From Laceyella sacchari (lineage in GTDB: Bacteria; Bacillota; Bacilli; Thermoactinomycetales; Thermoactinomycetaceae), in NCBI RefSeq assembly GCF_004343255.1, contig NZ_SMDD01000001.1, forward strand, positions 248,001 to 312,000: DNA of 64,000 nt. Reading direction: 5' to 3'. This document shows, one piece after another, positions 7,024-15,996 of this stretch. How positions within the stretch are numbered: position 1 is the stretch's first letter; each line of letters opens with the position of its first letter. Both the position numbers and the translations under genes were made by a program. The notes below the pieces were generated by a model. That model was not told the origin of the DNA, did not search any database, and worked only from the letters and a program-made list of their open reading frames with translations.

Positions 7024-8803
7024 AAAAGACCAAAGTTTTTTAGAGGAAATTTTAGAGCAAGAAAATGACTTGTTTAAGTTAAATAAACAAATGCTTAGAG
7101 CGACAAAGATTAAAGATTTTTTTAGAAGTAAAGAAGAGCTAAATGTATGGAGAGACTGGTTAAATAAAGGTCAGCTAAATGTTGGGCCAAGGGAGTTTGG
7201 TGACTTTCAAACTCCTCCTAATCTAGCTGAAAGAGTCTGTAAAGTTATTTTGTCCCATAATATTAACCCAACTGTAGTAATTGAGCCTACATATGGAAAG
7301 GGGAATTTTATAAATACTTCTTTAAAGTACTTTAGAGACTTAAAAAAAGTATATGGTGTTGAAATCCAAAGGCATTATGAATACTTTTTCAAAATGTCTA
7401 GAACTATGCTTGCAGACAATCTGGAAAATGAATTGAATAATGACTGTGTCATTGAGGTATACCATGATGACTTTTTCAAGCATGAGTTTCCTGAAGAGCT
7501 TTTAACAGAGAATGATGAATTGCTAGTAATAGGAAATCCACCTTGGATAACTGTTGCAGAGTTAAGCAGATTAAGCTCCTCTAATATTCCGGAAAAATCC
7601 AATTTAAAGGGTTTTAGTGGAATTGAGGCTATGACAGGCAAAAGCAACTTTGATATATCTGAGTATATTCTTATGAAATTGCTTGACCTTTTAAGTAAGG
7701 TTAAAAAAGGCACATTAGCAATACTTTGTAAAAATTCCATTACTAAAAATATTGTTCATTTAACATCTAGAAGAAATTGGAATATAACAACAATGAAACT
7801 TTTCAATTTTGATGCTAAGAAAGAATTTGGAGTTGCTACAGATGCATCATTATTTTTTGTTAGAGTTGGAGAAAGTGGAAAAGAAAGAATTCAGACTTGC
7901 GAGGTATACAACCTTGATGATCCTGATAGTAGGATCAGAGTCTTTGGATGGGTTAATGACAGGTTTGTTTCAGATGTAGAGAGCTATAAAGAGAGTTACA
8001 AAATTGACAATAAGTGTCCTCTTGTTTGGAGATCAGGTGTTAAACATGACTGCTCAAAGATAATGGAACTGAAAGTTCAAGATAACAATGAGCTTCAAAA
8101 TGGGTTAAAAGAAGTAGTTGATCTAGAAGATACTTTAGTTTACAGCTTGGTAAAGAGCTCTGATCTGAAAAAAGAAACAGTCAATCAAAGCAGAAAGAAA
8201 GTAATTATTACTCAAAGTAAAGTTGGACAAGATACTTCTTATATTAAAGAAGCATCTCCAAAGCTTTGGAAATACCTAAATGAGCATAGAGAACATCTTG
8301 ATAAGAGAAAGTCAAGTATATATAAAAATAATCCTGACTTCTCTATTTTTGGCATAGGTGGTTATTCATTTGCTCCTTATAAAGTAGCTATTTCTGGTAT
8401 GTACAAAAAATCTAAGTTCTCATTGGTATCACCAATTAATGGTAAGCCTGTGATGCTGGATGACACTTGCTACTTTCTAAGTTTTAATAGGTACTTAGAT
8501 GCAGTATTTACCATGTTAATTTTAAACAGTGACTTGGTCCAAAAATTTCTAAGTTCAATTACATTCCTTGATACAAAAAGACCTTACAACAAGGATAACC
8601 TGATGAGAATAGACCTCTTAAAAGCAGCTAAGAATATTTCTTTTGATGAAATCTTAGAAGCTATAAAGGACTATGGCCTTTGTGTGCCTGCTGTATCAGA
8701 AGATGACTATAATGACTTTATTGAAAGGCTTGAAAAACAACCTTTGTCTTTTTTTAAAGATGAATTAGAGGTAGCAAACTCACAGCTAGCATTACAAATA
8801 TAA
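6995..8803 (+). CDS. DNA N6-adenine methyltransferase of the R-M system
   Basis: Modification enzyme protecting host DNA from the upstream nuclease. SAM-binding motif I is VVIEPTYGKGNFI (about residues 90-102), and the catalytic amino-methyltransferase motif IV is NPPW, in VIGNPPWITVAEL (about 178-190). The roughly 300-residue C-terminal part would hold the target-recognition domain, with GGYSFAPYKVAISG and the SITFLDTKRPY segment typical of Eco57I/TaqI-like enzymes. The frame opens at GTG 6995, overlapping the nuclease stop by 29 bp, so translation is probably coupled; a later start cannot be excluded because no clear ribosome site precedes 6995. The gene shares the low G+C of the nuclease. 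Confidence 0.85.
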   Translation: MWKELIRLYEKDQSFLEEILEQENDLFKLNKQMLRATKIKDFFRSKEELNVWRDWLNKGQLNVGPREFGDFQTPPNLAERVCKVILSHNINPTVVIEPTYGKGNFINTSLKYFRDLKKVYGVEIQRHYEYFFKMSRTMLADNLENELNNDCVIEVYHDDFFKHEFPEELLTENDELLVIGNPPWITVAELSRLSSSNIPEKSNLKGFSGIEAMTGKSNFDISEYILMKLLDLLSKVKKGTLAILCKNSITKNIVHLTSRRNWNITTMKLFNFDAKKEFGVATDASLFFVRVGESGKERIQTCEVYNLDDPDSRIRVFGWVNDRFVSDVESYKESYKIDNKCPLVWRSGVKHDCSKIMELKVQDNNELQNGLKEVVDLEDTLVYSLVKSSDLKKETVNQSRKKVIITQSKVGQDTSYIKEASPKLWKYLNEHREHLDKRKSSIYKNNPDFSIFGIGGYSFAPYKVAISGMYKKSKFSLVSPINGKPVMLDDTCYFLSFNRYLDAVFTMLILNSDLVQKFLSSITFLDTKRPYNKDNLMRIDLLKAAKNISFDEILEAIKDYGLCVPAVSEDDYNDFIERLEKQPLSFFKDELEVANSQLALQI

Positions 8804-8823
8804 AAAATAACAATGGTAGAGGG

Positions 8824-8847
8824 AGAGGATAAAAACCTCTTTTTTTA
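8824..8847 (+). terminator. Terminator of the R-M operon
   Basis: Short stem AGAGG / CCTCT followed by seven T, 20 bp after the methyltransferase stop. Confidence 0.65.
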
Positions 8848-9182
8848 CCCTTTTTTTCTGGACTGATGAATAATTTTTCCATTTTTGTCTTCTATTCTCT
8901 ATCTATCCAGTAATCTCTCACATAGTCCTGATCGGGAATTTCAGATGAAGGCGACAAGATCATGGACTGTGGATAGTTTCTGCGTGTGGGAGCCAATCTC
9001 TGGCAGGGGGGAGATTGGCTCTTCAGCTTGAGATGGGGATCATCGACTCGTTTCAATGATTGGAGAAAAAAGGGTTGTGTTTTAGCAATCAAACCATCGA
9101 TTTGGTTAGAGAAAACAAAGGGGAATGAACCACCCTTTTCCAGGTTATGTGAGGAGAACTTGTTAGTATCCGGAAAATCAGG
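8848..9182. other. Gene-free stretch downstream of the R-M island
   Basis: No recognisable gene. The AT-rich character of the island ends near 8900. A perfect 11-bp inverted repeat GAGCCAATCTC / GAGATTGGCTC (8990-9000 / 9011-9021) lies in the middle. It lacks a T tract on either side, so it is at best a relict terminator or structural hairpin. Confidence 0.4.
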
Positions 9183-9291
9183 TTGACAAATGATAATGAT
9201 TACCACTATCATCTTAATTGTTGAATGCTTCATCTAACTTGAACCAGAAAGTTATTTTTTTTGGCTAGTTATTGATAATGATTCTCTTTCG
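9183..9291 (+). promoter_or_regulatory. Fur-regulated promoter of the siderophore transporter operon
   Basis: A sigma-A promoter TTGACA (9183-9188), 18-bp spacer, TATCAT (9207-9212) is overlaid by a Fur box at 9191-9211 that matches the 21-bp 7-1-7-type iron box at 18 positions by my count. A second, weaker Fur-like site starting TGATAATGAT lies at 9273-9291, just before the first gene. Iron-bound Fur should therefore repress yclNOPQ when iron is plentiful. Confidence 0.8.
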
Positions 9292-9322
9292 CAAAAAATG
9301 TTGTAAGGAAGTATGCCCAAGA

Positions 9323-10276
9323 ATGAAAAAAAGATATTTGATCGCAGCGTTGATTGTGTTGTCGTTCTGCTCCGTATTCATCGGCGTCAAAGATGTAAAT
9401 CCGTTGGTTCTGTTCCGCTTAGACGAAGAGGCAACGCAAATATTGCTGATCAGCCGGTTGCCGCGTTTGGCCAGTATCATCATTGCTGGGGTGAGCATGA
9501 GCATCGCCGGTTTGATCATGCAACAATTAAGCAGAAACAAATTTGTGTCGCCGACGACTGCTGGAACGATGGATGCCGCAAGGATGGGGATTTTGGTGTC
9601 TATGATGCTGTTCGCCTCAGACAGCCCTTTGCAAAAAATGTTGGTGGCCTTTGGATTCGCCTTGGTTGGAACATGGGTGTTCATGAAAATACTGGAGAGA
9701 ATCAAATTTAAAGACACCATCTTCATTCCGCTTGTAGGCTTGATGTTTGGGAATATCGTCAGTTCCGTTACCACGTTTTTCGCGTATAAGTATGATTTGA
9801 TCCAGAACATCTCTTCATGGCTACAAGGAGATTTTTCGTTGGTCATCAAGGGGCAGTACGAGCTGATCTATGTGAGTGTCCCGCTGTTGGTGATCGCCTA
9901 TGCCTTTGCGAACAAATTTACTGTGGCCGGCATGGGGGAGGAATTTTCCATCAATCTGGGGTTGAACTACAAACAGATCGTAAACATCGGCTTGATCATC
10001 GTCGCCCTCGTTACTAGTGTGGTTGTGCTTACTGCGGGCATGATTCCTTTTTTAGGGCTGATCATCCCCAATATCGTCAGCATCTACCAAGGAGACCATC
10101 TGAAAAAAAACCTTTCCCACACCGCTTTGCTGGGTGCCGTGTTTGTGCTGTTTTGCGATATTCTGGGCCGGGTCATCATTTACCCGTATGAAATTTCCAT
10201 CGGTCTGACCGTCGGGGTGATTGGTAGCGCAATTTTCCTTTATTTACTGATGAGGAGCAAGAAATATGCATCATAA
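9323..10276 (+). CDS. yclN: Petrobactin-type siderophore ABC transporter, permease 1
   Basis: Integral membrane permease of the FecCD family, very similar to Bacillus YclN (petrobactin/catecholate siderophore import). Family segments include SRLPRLASIIIAGVSMSIAG (about 40-60), GLIMQQLSRNKFVSPTTAG, IFIPLVGLMFGNIVSS and IPFLGLIIPNIVS. About nine to ten membrane helices over 317 residues. The start is taken at ATG 9323 (MKKRYLIAALIV), with AAGGAAG upstream; an upstream in-frame TTG at 9272 would fall in the second Fur site. Its stop overlaps the next gene by 11 bp. It would work with yclO, yclP and yclQ. Confidence 0.9.
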   Translation: MKKRYLIAALIVLSFCSVFIGVKDVNPLVLFRLDEEATQILLISRLPRLASIIIAGVSMSIAGLIMQQLSRNKFVSPTTAGTMDAARMGILVSMMLFASDSPLQKMLVAFGFALVGTWVFMKILERIKFKDTIFIPLVGLMFGNIVSSVTTFFAYKYDLIQNISSWLQGDFSLVIKGQYELIYVSVPLLVIAYAFANKFTVAGMGEEFSINLGLNYKQIVNIGLIIVALVTSVVVLTAGMIPFLGLIIPNIVSIYQGDHLKKNLSHTALLGAVFVLFCDILGRVIIYPYEISIGLTVGVIGSAIFLYLLMRSKKYAS

Positions 10277-11216
10277 AGCGAAGATCGGGGTTCTGGCCAT
10301 TGTTTCAGCTATGTTGATCGCCATGTTCTTATTTCTCAATGCTGGTGGCAATTGGGATTATATTCTACCGAGAAGAATATATAAGGTCTTGGCCATCATG
10401 TTGACGGGGGCCTCTATCGCATTTGCAACGGTGGTGTTTCAAACCATTACCAACAACCGGATCTTGACCCCAAGCGTATTGGGATTGGATTCGCTTTACA
10501 TGTTGATTCAAACCGTCATTATTTTTACGTTTGGCTCCGCCAACCTGACCATTGCCAATAAGCAAATCAATTTTCTTTTATCTGTGGGTCTCATGATTTT
10601 GTTTATGGGGGTGTTCTACAAAATCCTTTTCAAAAGAGAAGGGCAAACGATCTACTTTTTGCTTTTGGTCGGGTTGATATTTGGCACATTGTTCAACAGC
10701 CTGTCATCATTTATGCAGGTGTTGATCGACCCAAACGAGTTCTTGATCGTACAAGACAAAATGTTTGCCAGCTTCAACAACATCCATACCGATCTGCTCA
10801 TCATCACTTTTGTCGCCTTGGTGCTCATTTCTATCTATGCTTCAAGGTACCTCAAATATTTGGATGTGTTGTCACTGGGCAAAGAACAGGCGGTTAACCT
10901 TGGGGTGGATTATGATTTCATCGTGAAAAGATTGTTGGTGTTGGTTGCTGTGCTGGTTTCCATCTCAACGGCGCTGGTAGGGCCAATCACCTTTCTGGGA
11001 TTGCTGGTGGCCAATCTCGCCCATGAGTTTTTGAGAACGTATCGCCATACATATCTGATTGCTGGCTCGATGTTGATCAGTGTGATTGCTTTGGTTGGAG
11101 GACAACTGATTGTAGAAAGAGTGTTTACGTTTTCGACGACGTTGAGCGTGATCATCAATTTTATCGGGGGCAGTTACTTTTTCTATCTTCTATTAAAGGA
11201 GAACAGAGCATGGTAG
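10266..11216 (+). CDS. yclO: Petrobactin-type siderophore ABC transporter, permease 2
   Basis: Second FecCD-family permease, pairing with the product just upstream to form the membrane channel. Recognisable segments are ASIAFATVVFQTITNNRILTPSVLG (about 40-65) and LGVDYDFIVKRLLVL. GPITFLGLLVANLAHEF is the cytoplasmic EAA-like coupling region that contacts the ATPase. It has 316 residues with about nine hydrophobic helices. The ATG lies inside the end of yclN (11-bp overlap) with GAGGAG upstream. The stop overlaps yclP by 7 bp, so the three genes form one translationally coupled block. Confidence 0.9.
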   Translation: MHHKAKIGVLAIVSAMLIAMFLFLNAGGNWDYILPRRIYKVLAIMLTGASIAFATVVFQTITNNRILTPSVLGLDSLYMLIQTVIIFTFGSANLTIANKQINFLLSVGLMILFMGVFYKILFKREGQTIYFLLLVGLIFGTLFNSLSSFMQVLIDPNEFLIVQDKMFASFNNIHTDLLIITFVALVLISIYASRYLKYLDVLSLGKEQAVNLGVDYDFIVKRLLVLVAVLVSISTALVGPITFLGLLVANLAHEFLRTYRHTYLIAGSMLISVIALVGGQLIVERVFTFSTTLSVIINFIGGSYFFYLLLKENRAW

Positions 11217-11968
11217 AAGTGCGGGGAATTAGCAAACGATATGGTAACAAATATGTGGTCGATCAGGTAACGTTAAACATTGCCAAAGGGAAAATCACTT
11301 CATTCATCGGCCCCAATGGCGCGGGCAAAAGCACCGTCTTGTCCATGATGAGTCGCCTGATCAGCAAAGACGCCGGGGAGATCCTGATTGACGGGAAAGA
11401 AATCGGCGAATGGAAAAGCAATGAACTGGCCAAAAAAGTGTCTATTCTCAAGCAATCCAACCATATCAATATCCGGTTGACGATCAAGGAACTCGTTTCG
11501 TTCGGGCGTTTCCCTTATTCGCAAGGGAATTTGACAGAAGAAGACTGGAAGCATGTAGATGACGCGATCAAGTATATGGAGTTGGAAGACATCCAAGACA
11601 AGTACTTGGATCAGCTCAGCGGAGGGCAGAGGCAACGGGCGTACATCGCCATGATCATCGCCCAGAATACGGAGTATATCTTGTTGGATGAGCCGCTCAA
11701 CAACCTGGATATGCGGCATTCAGTGCAAATTATGAAAGTGTTGAGGAAGTTGGCAGACGAGCTGGGCAAAACCGTGATCATCGTGATACACGATATCAAT
11801 TTTGCGTCCTGCTACTCCGACTATATTGTGGCCTTGAAGGATGGCAAGGTGATCAGAGAAGGTCCTGTTGATGAGATCATTGATCCCGCCGTCTTGAAAG
11901 GGATTTATGATCTGGACATTCAAGTGGAGACCATCAATCAGGACAAAATCTGTATTTATTTTTCATAA
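11210..11968 (+). CDS. yclP: Petrobactin-type siderophore ABC transporter, ATP-binding protein
   Basis: Cytoplasmic ATPase powering siderophore import. All nucleotide-binding motifs are visible: Walker A GPNGAGKST (about 34-42), the Q-loop in LKQSNHINIRLTIKELVSFGRFPYS, signature LSGGQRQRAYIAMIIAQ (about 139-154), Walker B YILLDEPLNNLD, and the H-loop VIHDINFA. The FGRFPYSxG sequence is typical of the FepC/FhuC iron-siderophore subgroup. Length is 252 residues, normal for the family. Confidence 0.93.
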   Translation: MVEVRGISKRYGNKYVVDQVTLNIAKGKITSFIGPNGAGKSTVLSMMSRLISKDAGEILIDGKEIGEWKSNELAKKVSILKQSNHINIRLTIKELVSFGRFPYSQGNLTEEDWKHVDDAIKYMELEDIQDKYLDQLSGGQRQRAYIAMIIAQNTEYILLDEPLNNLDMRHSVQIMKVLRKLADELGKTVIIVIHDINFASCYSDYIVALKDGKVIREGPVDEIIDPAVLKGIYDLDIQVETINQDKICIYFS

Positions 11969-11980
11969 GAGGTGATAGTG

Positions 11981-12925
11981 ATGAAAAAATTATGCGCAAT
12001 TTTTCTCGCATTGGCGTTAGCCTTGATGGCAACGGCATGCAATGCAAACAGCACCAGCGGCAAAGGGAATTCATCCGCAACGGCGCAAGAGACATTGACC
12101 ATCAAGCATCAATTGGGAGTAACAAAAGTGAAGAAAAACCCACAAAAAGTGGTCGTATTTGATTTTGGGGTGCTGGATTCGCTGGATAAGCTGGGGATCG
12201 AAGTAGCCGGTGCCCCGAAAAACAATTTGCCATCTTACCTGGCAAAATTCAAAGACGCCAAAGTTGAAAATGTGGGTGGCTTGAAGGAACCCGATTTTGA
12301 AAAAATCAACGCAATTGCTCCTGATCTGATTGTGATTTCCGCAAGACAAGCGGAGTCGTACAAGGAGTTCTCCGAGATTGCGCCAACGATTTATCTGGGA
12401 GTGGACTCCACTCGCTACATGGATTCATTCAAAGAGAATATGGATACCCTTGGCAAGATTTTTGGCAAAGAAGCTGTTGTGAAGCAAGAACTTGATAACA
12501 TTGATCGCGCGATTGAGAATCTGAATAAAAAGGCTAGCGTCAGCGACAAGAAGGCCTTGATCGTGTTGGCCAATGAAGGCAAAGTGAGTGCATATGGTCC
12601 AGGTTCCCGCTTTGGGCTCATCCATGATGTGTTCGGAGTGAAACCGGTGGACAGCAACATTAAGGCCTCAACACATGGACAAAGCATTTCTTTTGAATAT
12701 ATCGTGGACAAAAATCCGGACTATCTATTCGTCATTGACCGGAGTGCGGTCGTAGGTGGACAATCCGGTGCGAAACAAGTGATTGAAAATGAATTGGTGA
12801 AAAAGACGACTGCGTTTAAAGAAGGTCACATCGTCTACCTAGATCCGAACTATTGGTATCTCTCCGGCGGGGGGCTCGCCTCTGTCGCTGAGATGGTACG
12901 GGAAATAGAGCAAGGTCTGAAGTGA
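11981..12925 (+). CDS. yclQ: Petrobactin-type siderophore-binding lipoprotein
   Basis: Extracytoplasmic substrate-binding lipoprotein that captures the ferric siderophore and delivers it to YclN/O. The signal peptide ends in a lipobox (ALALMATAC, Cys about residue 23) followed by a Ser/Gly/Asn-rich linker. The mature part shows the class III binding-protein pattern: NPQKVVVFDFGVLDSLDKLG, NVGGLKEPDFEKINAIAPDLIVIS, and SFEYIVDKNPDYLFVIDR. The start at ATG 11981 has AGAGGTGAT upstream; the in-frame GTG 9 bp earlier is less likely. It is the last gene of the Fur-controlled operon, with a terminator directly after. Confidence 0.9.
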   Translation: MKKLCAIFLALALALMATACNANSTSGKGNSSATAQETLTIKHQLGVTKVKKNPQKVVVFDFGVLDSLDKLGIEVAGAPKNNLPSYLAKFKDAKVENVGGLKEPDFEKINAIAPDLIVISARQAESYKEFSEIAPTIYLGVDSTRYMDSFKENMDTLGKIFGKEAVVKQELDNIDRAIENLNKKASVSDKKALIVLANEGKVSAYGPGSRFGLIHDVFGVKPVDSNIKASTHGQSISFEYIVDKNPDYLFVIDRSAVVGGQSGAKQVIENELVKKTTAFKEGHIVYLDPNYWYLSGGGLASVAEMVREIEQGLK

Positions 12926-12942
12926 TGACCCATATCCTTACT

Positions 12943-12971
12943 ATCCTCCTTGGCGACAAGGAGGATTTTTT
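12943..12971 (+). terminator. Terminator of the yclNOPQ operon
   Basis: Perfect stem ATCCTCCTTG / CAAGGAGGAT with a GCGA-type loop, then five or six T. Confidence 0.85.
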
Positions 12972-13152
12972 ATGCTGTTCGTAGCAAAGGGTGGTCTCTG
13001 GTTAAGGTTTGGGTGGAGACAAGTGGATTTTTAAAAGAAGGTAGGCGTGATATCGGTTCAGAGGGGTTGGGAAAAATGATTGGGCTAAGGTGTCATAAAA
13101 AATTGCTTGGTGGTTTCTATAAAATGAAGGCGGTAGAAAGGAGGTTCCAACT

Positions 13153-13695
13153 ATGGGAAAGCCATCTCCTTCAGAAACGGACCAAACCCTGGAAGATCAT
13201 AACGAATTTGAAGAATTGTTTCGGACTTATTATCCTTTTGTGGTGCGGCAAGTGATGCGAATCCTGCCGTCGACATCGATCGCTGAGGATATCGCCCAAG
13301 AGGTGTTTGTCCAATTTTATCATACCGACCGTACCGTGATTGAGAATATCCCTGCTTGGTTGGCCAAAGCAACGATCCATGCCACGTATAATCATTTGCG
13401 CTCAGAAAAAAGGCACCTGGCTCGGGTGAAAAAGGAATCGCTTTATTTGCTCGATTCGTTTCCTTCAACAGAAAGCGAATGGTTGAGTCGGGAAGATGTG
13501 GTGATGGTTCGCCGCGCGCTGCTTCAGATGGATGATCGGGAGCGAACCCTTTTGCTGATGAAGTACGCCGGCTTTAGTTATGAAGAGTTAGCACAGGTGA
13601 TGCAAATAAAAAAAGGGTATGTAGGAACCCTTTTGTCTCGGGCGAAGAGCAGATTTCGCAAGTTGTTTCAACAAGTGAGGGGGGATGGGGAATGA
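13153..13695 (+). CDS. ECF-type RNA polymerase sigma factor
   Basis: Alternative sigma factor of about 180 residues. Region 2 runs from FEELFRTYYPFVVRQVMR through AEDIAQEVFVQFY (about 20-60, with the usual DIAQEVF), then IPAWLAKATIHATYNHLR. Region 4 is ALLQMDDRERTLLLMKYAGFSYEELAQVMQIKKGYVGTLLSRAKSRFRKLF (about 118-170), the DNA-binding helix-turn-helix. A strong AAAGGAGG ribosome site precedes the ATG. The gene overlaps the following anti-sigma gene in an ATGA junction, so the two are co-translated. No confident autoregulatory ECF promoter could be picked out upstream. The regulon is unknown. Confidence 0.9.
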   Translation: MGKPSPSETDQTLEDHNEFEELFRTYYPFVVRQVMRILPSTSIAEDIAQEVFVQFYHTDRTVIENIPAWLAKATIHATYNHLRSEKRHLARVKKESLYLLDSFPSTESEWLSREDVVMVRRALLQMDDRERTLLLMKYAGFSYEELAQVMQIKKGYVGTLLSRAKSRFRKLFQQVRGDGE

Positions 13696-14861
13696 AATGC
13701 TTGGATGAAGGGCGATTGCAAGCTTATCTGGATGGAGAGATCTCACGCAAAGAGCGGAAAGAGATCGCCGTCCATCTGGAGCATTGTCGGCAGTGTCAAG
13801 CATTGCTGAAAGAAATGAAAACGTTGGATGATTGGGTGCGGCTTCGCTTGGAGGGAAGCTTTGTGCTTCCATCCCAACCGCTGATCCAAACTGATCAGGC
13901 TTGGGGACGGTTCAACCGCCATCTGCAAGAATCAGGGGCGAAGAAGCCGTCGCCGTACACAACACGAACACACAAAAAAATGAAATGGGGATGGAAAAAC
14001 ATGAAACAAGGGACAAAACGGTGGATTTCCGGTATTGCCGCAGCAGGTATCATCGTGGGAAGCTTCAGCATTCCACAAGTGCAAGCGGCTGCCAGTGAAT
14101 TCTTATCCATTTTCCGCGTGAAGCAGGTGGAGTTCGTCAAGGTGACGGAAGACGATTTGAGCGAAATGGCTAGCTGGCTTGATGAACGGAAGACTGGCAC
14201 GCTGGATTTGAAAGGGCTAGGAAAAGTGTGGACGGATACGGATGCCAAACAAGGGCAAAACCAAACTTATCAAACGGCGGAGCAAGCGATGAAAGTGGGC
14301 CATGCCGTACCAAGCCTGCCTAAAGGCTATACAGTGATTGAAGTGAGCGTGCAACAGCCTGTCACGGTGAATTTAAAACTGAACACCGATGCAGTGAATA
14401 AGATGTTGCGCCAATTAAAAACAGGTGTCAGCCTCGACGCGAAGCTGAATGGAAAAGTATTTTCGCTGGACGTGCCCAAGCAAGTGCAGATGCAGCTCAA
14501 AGATGAGCGTGGTGTGTATTTCGAATTTACGGAGATCGACCCGGTGAATCTGAGAGCGGACAAAGGCGTCGATCTTGCGGAATTGCGTCAAGCGTTGCTT
14601 TCGCTTCCCTTCCTTCCTGAAAACATCAAAAAACAGTTGATCGATATTAATGATTTTGATAGTACGCTACCTGTTCCCGTCTTTGATAGAGGAGGGAAAA
14701 TCAAAGAAGTGAAAATCAATGGTGCCAATGGTATGGTACAATCGGATCAAATGGGAAGCTCCGTGTTCTGGGAAAAAGACGGAAAGCTCCGTGTCTTAAC
14801 CAATTATCAAACTAATGGCGATTCCCAACAATTGGTGCGACTTGCGCAACAAATGAACTAG
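13692..14861 (+). CDS. Membrane-bound anti-sigma factor with N-terminal zinc-finger (ZAS) domain
   Basis: Partner that should hold the upstream sigma factor inactive. The N-terminal 40 residues carry the anti-sigma zinc motif H28-x3-C32-x2-C35 (AVHLEHCRQC) after the LDEGRLQAYLDGEIS helix. One membrane helix follows at about 114-132 (WISGIAAAGIIVGSFSI). The roughly 250-residue extracytoplasmic part has no named domain; its first segment, ASEFLSIFRVKQVEFVKVTEDDL, resembles sensors of the RsiX/DUF4179 type. The start overlaps the sigma gene stop by 4 bp. What signal releases the sigma factor is not evident. Confidence 0.85.
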   Translation: MKCLDEGRLQAYLDGEISRKERKEIAVHLEHCRQCQALLKEMKTLDDWVRLRLEGSFVLPSQPLIQTDQAWGRFNRHLQESGAKKPSPYTTRTHKKMKWGWKNMKQGTKRWISGIAAAGIIVGSFSIPQVQAAASEFLSIFRVKQVEFVKVTEDDLSEMASWLDERKTGTLDLKGLGKVWTDTDAKQGQNQTYQTAEQAMKVGHAVPSLPKGYTVIEVSVQQPVTVNLKLNTDAVNKMLRQLKTGVSLDAKLNGKVFSLDVPKQVQMQLKDERGVYFEFTEIDPVNLRADKGVDLAELRQALLSLPFLPENIKKQLIDINDFDSTLPVPVFDRGGKIKEVKINGANGMVQSDQMGSSVFWEKDGKLRVLTNYQTNGDSQQLVRLAQQMN

Positions 14862-15045
14862 GGTATGTCTGGGTCATCACGTTGGTGAATAACGCCTTTT
14901 CCCGATGAGTGCTTTGTTACGTGTGTAATGAATGGGAAAAGAATATGGAAGCCCAGTAGATATACACGAATTTATGAACGCAGGCTGGCAGAGTGACTCC
15001 GAATATGGGGTGGCTCTGCTTGCTGTTTCAGGAGGAAGAATGCTC

Positions 15046-15996
15046 ATGAGCGATTATGTAATTAAAACCCAGGATTTGACCAAGTTATATGCTGGCGACA
15101 AAGGTTGCCGCGAGATCACTCTTCAGGTGCCGCGTGGCGTGGTGTATGGGTTTCTGGGGCCGAACGGAGCGGGGAAAAGTACATTTGTGCGCACCTTGTT
15201 GGGATTGATCCGGCCGACCAGCGGGACAGCTTCGATAATGGGACATCCCATTTCATCTGTCGCATCCCGGCAGCAAGTCGGATATTTACCGGAGTTGTTT
15301 CGTTATCCGGATTGGATGACCGGAATGCAACTGCTGAAATTCCATGCCGACTTGTGCAAGGTGCCGCGCACCGAACAAAAAGCGAGAATCCATCACTTGT
15401 TGGAACGGGTAGGTCTTCATCAACGTGGAGAGGAGAAGATTCGTGGTTATTCCAAAGGCATGCAACAGCGGATCGGTTTGGCATGTGCCCTGGTTTCCGA
15501 CCCGGCGCTTGTGTTTCTGGATGAACCAACCTCGGCGCTCGATCCCATCGGCCGCAAAGAGGTGCGCGAGTTGATCAGCGATCTCAGGGCAGAGGGGAAA
15601 ACGGTCTTTTTAAATAGCCACTTGTTGAGCGAAGTGGAGAATGTGTGTGACCATGTTGCCATCATCAACAAAGGGCGGTTGGTTGTCCAAGGAGATTGGC
15701 GGGAGCTTCGTACCGTGCAGGCGCAGGTGGAAGTAACGATCTCCGATGTAGAGGACGAGTGGTGGGCCTCTTTGTCTGACCTGGTTACCGGGTGGAAACG
15801 GTTAAGCCGCTGGGATGGCAAAAGTGCGTGGCTGTTAACCCTGTCTGAGCCCTCCCAGATCCCGGCTCTTGTCTCGACCTTAACTTCCCGGCAAATAGAT
15901 GTGTATCAAGTCACCCCGAAACAACAAAACCTCGAAGAGATTTTCATGTATTGGATTAACAAGAAAGAAGGCGCGGAACATGTGGACAATCGCTAA
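15046..15996 (+). CDS. ABC transporter ATP-binding protein (ABC-2 exporter)
   Basis: ATPase of an exporter with the next gene as membrane partner. Walker A GPNGAGKST, Q-loop in QQVGYLPELFRYPDWMTG, signature YSKGMQQRIGLACAL, Walker B LVFLDEPTSALDP and H-loop LNSHLLSEVE are present. The C-terminal 80 residues (QVEVTISDVEDEW ... IFMYWINKKEG) match the extra domain of DrrA/YhcH-type subunits. AGGAGG at about 15030 lies upstream of two close ATGs (15040 and 15046); 15046 gives the better spacing. Substrate unknown; drug, peptide or lipid export are all possible. It lies just downstream of the sigma/anti-sigma pair and could belong to its regulon, which is inference. Confidence 0.85.
   Translation: MSDYVIKTQDLTKLYAGDKGCREITLQVPRGVVYGFLGPNGAGKSTFVRTLLGLIRPTSGTASIMGHPISSVASRQQVGYLPELFRYPDWMTGMQLLKFHADLCKVPRTEQKARIHHLLERVGLHQRGEEKIRGYSKGMQQRIGLACALVSDPALVFLDEPTSALDPIGRKEVRELISDLRAEGKTVFLNSHLLSEVENVCDHVAIINKGRLVVQGDWRELRTVQAQVEVTISDVEDEWWASLSDLVTGWKRLSRWDGKSAWLLTLSEPSQIPALVSTLTSRQIDVYQVTPKQQNLEEIFMYWINKKEGAEHVDNR

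Noticed and set aside
8990-9021. Perfect 11-bp hairpin after the R-M island, considered as a terminator or attachment site
   Set aside because: No T tract on either side, no partner copy seen at the island's left edge, and no gene ends directly before it.
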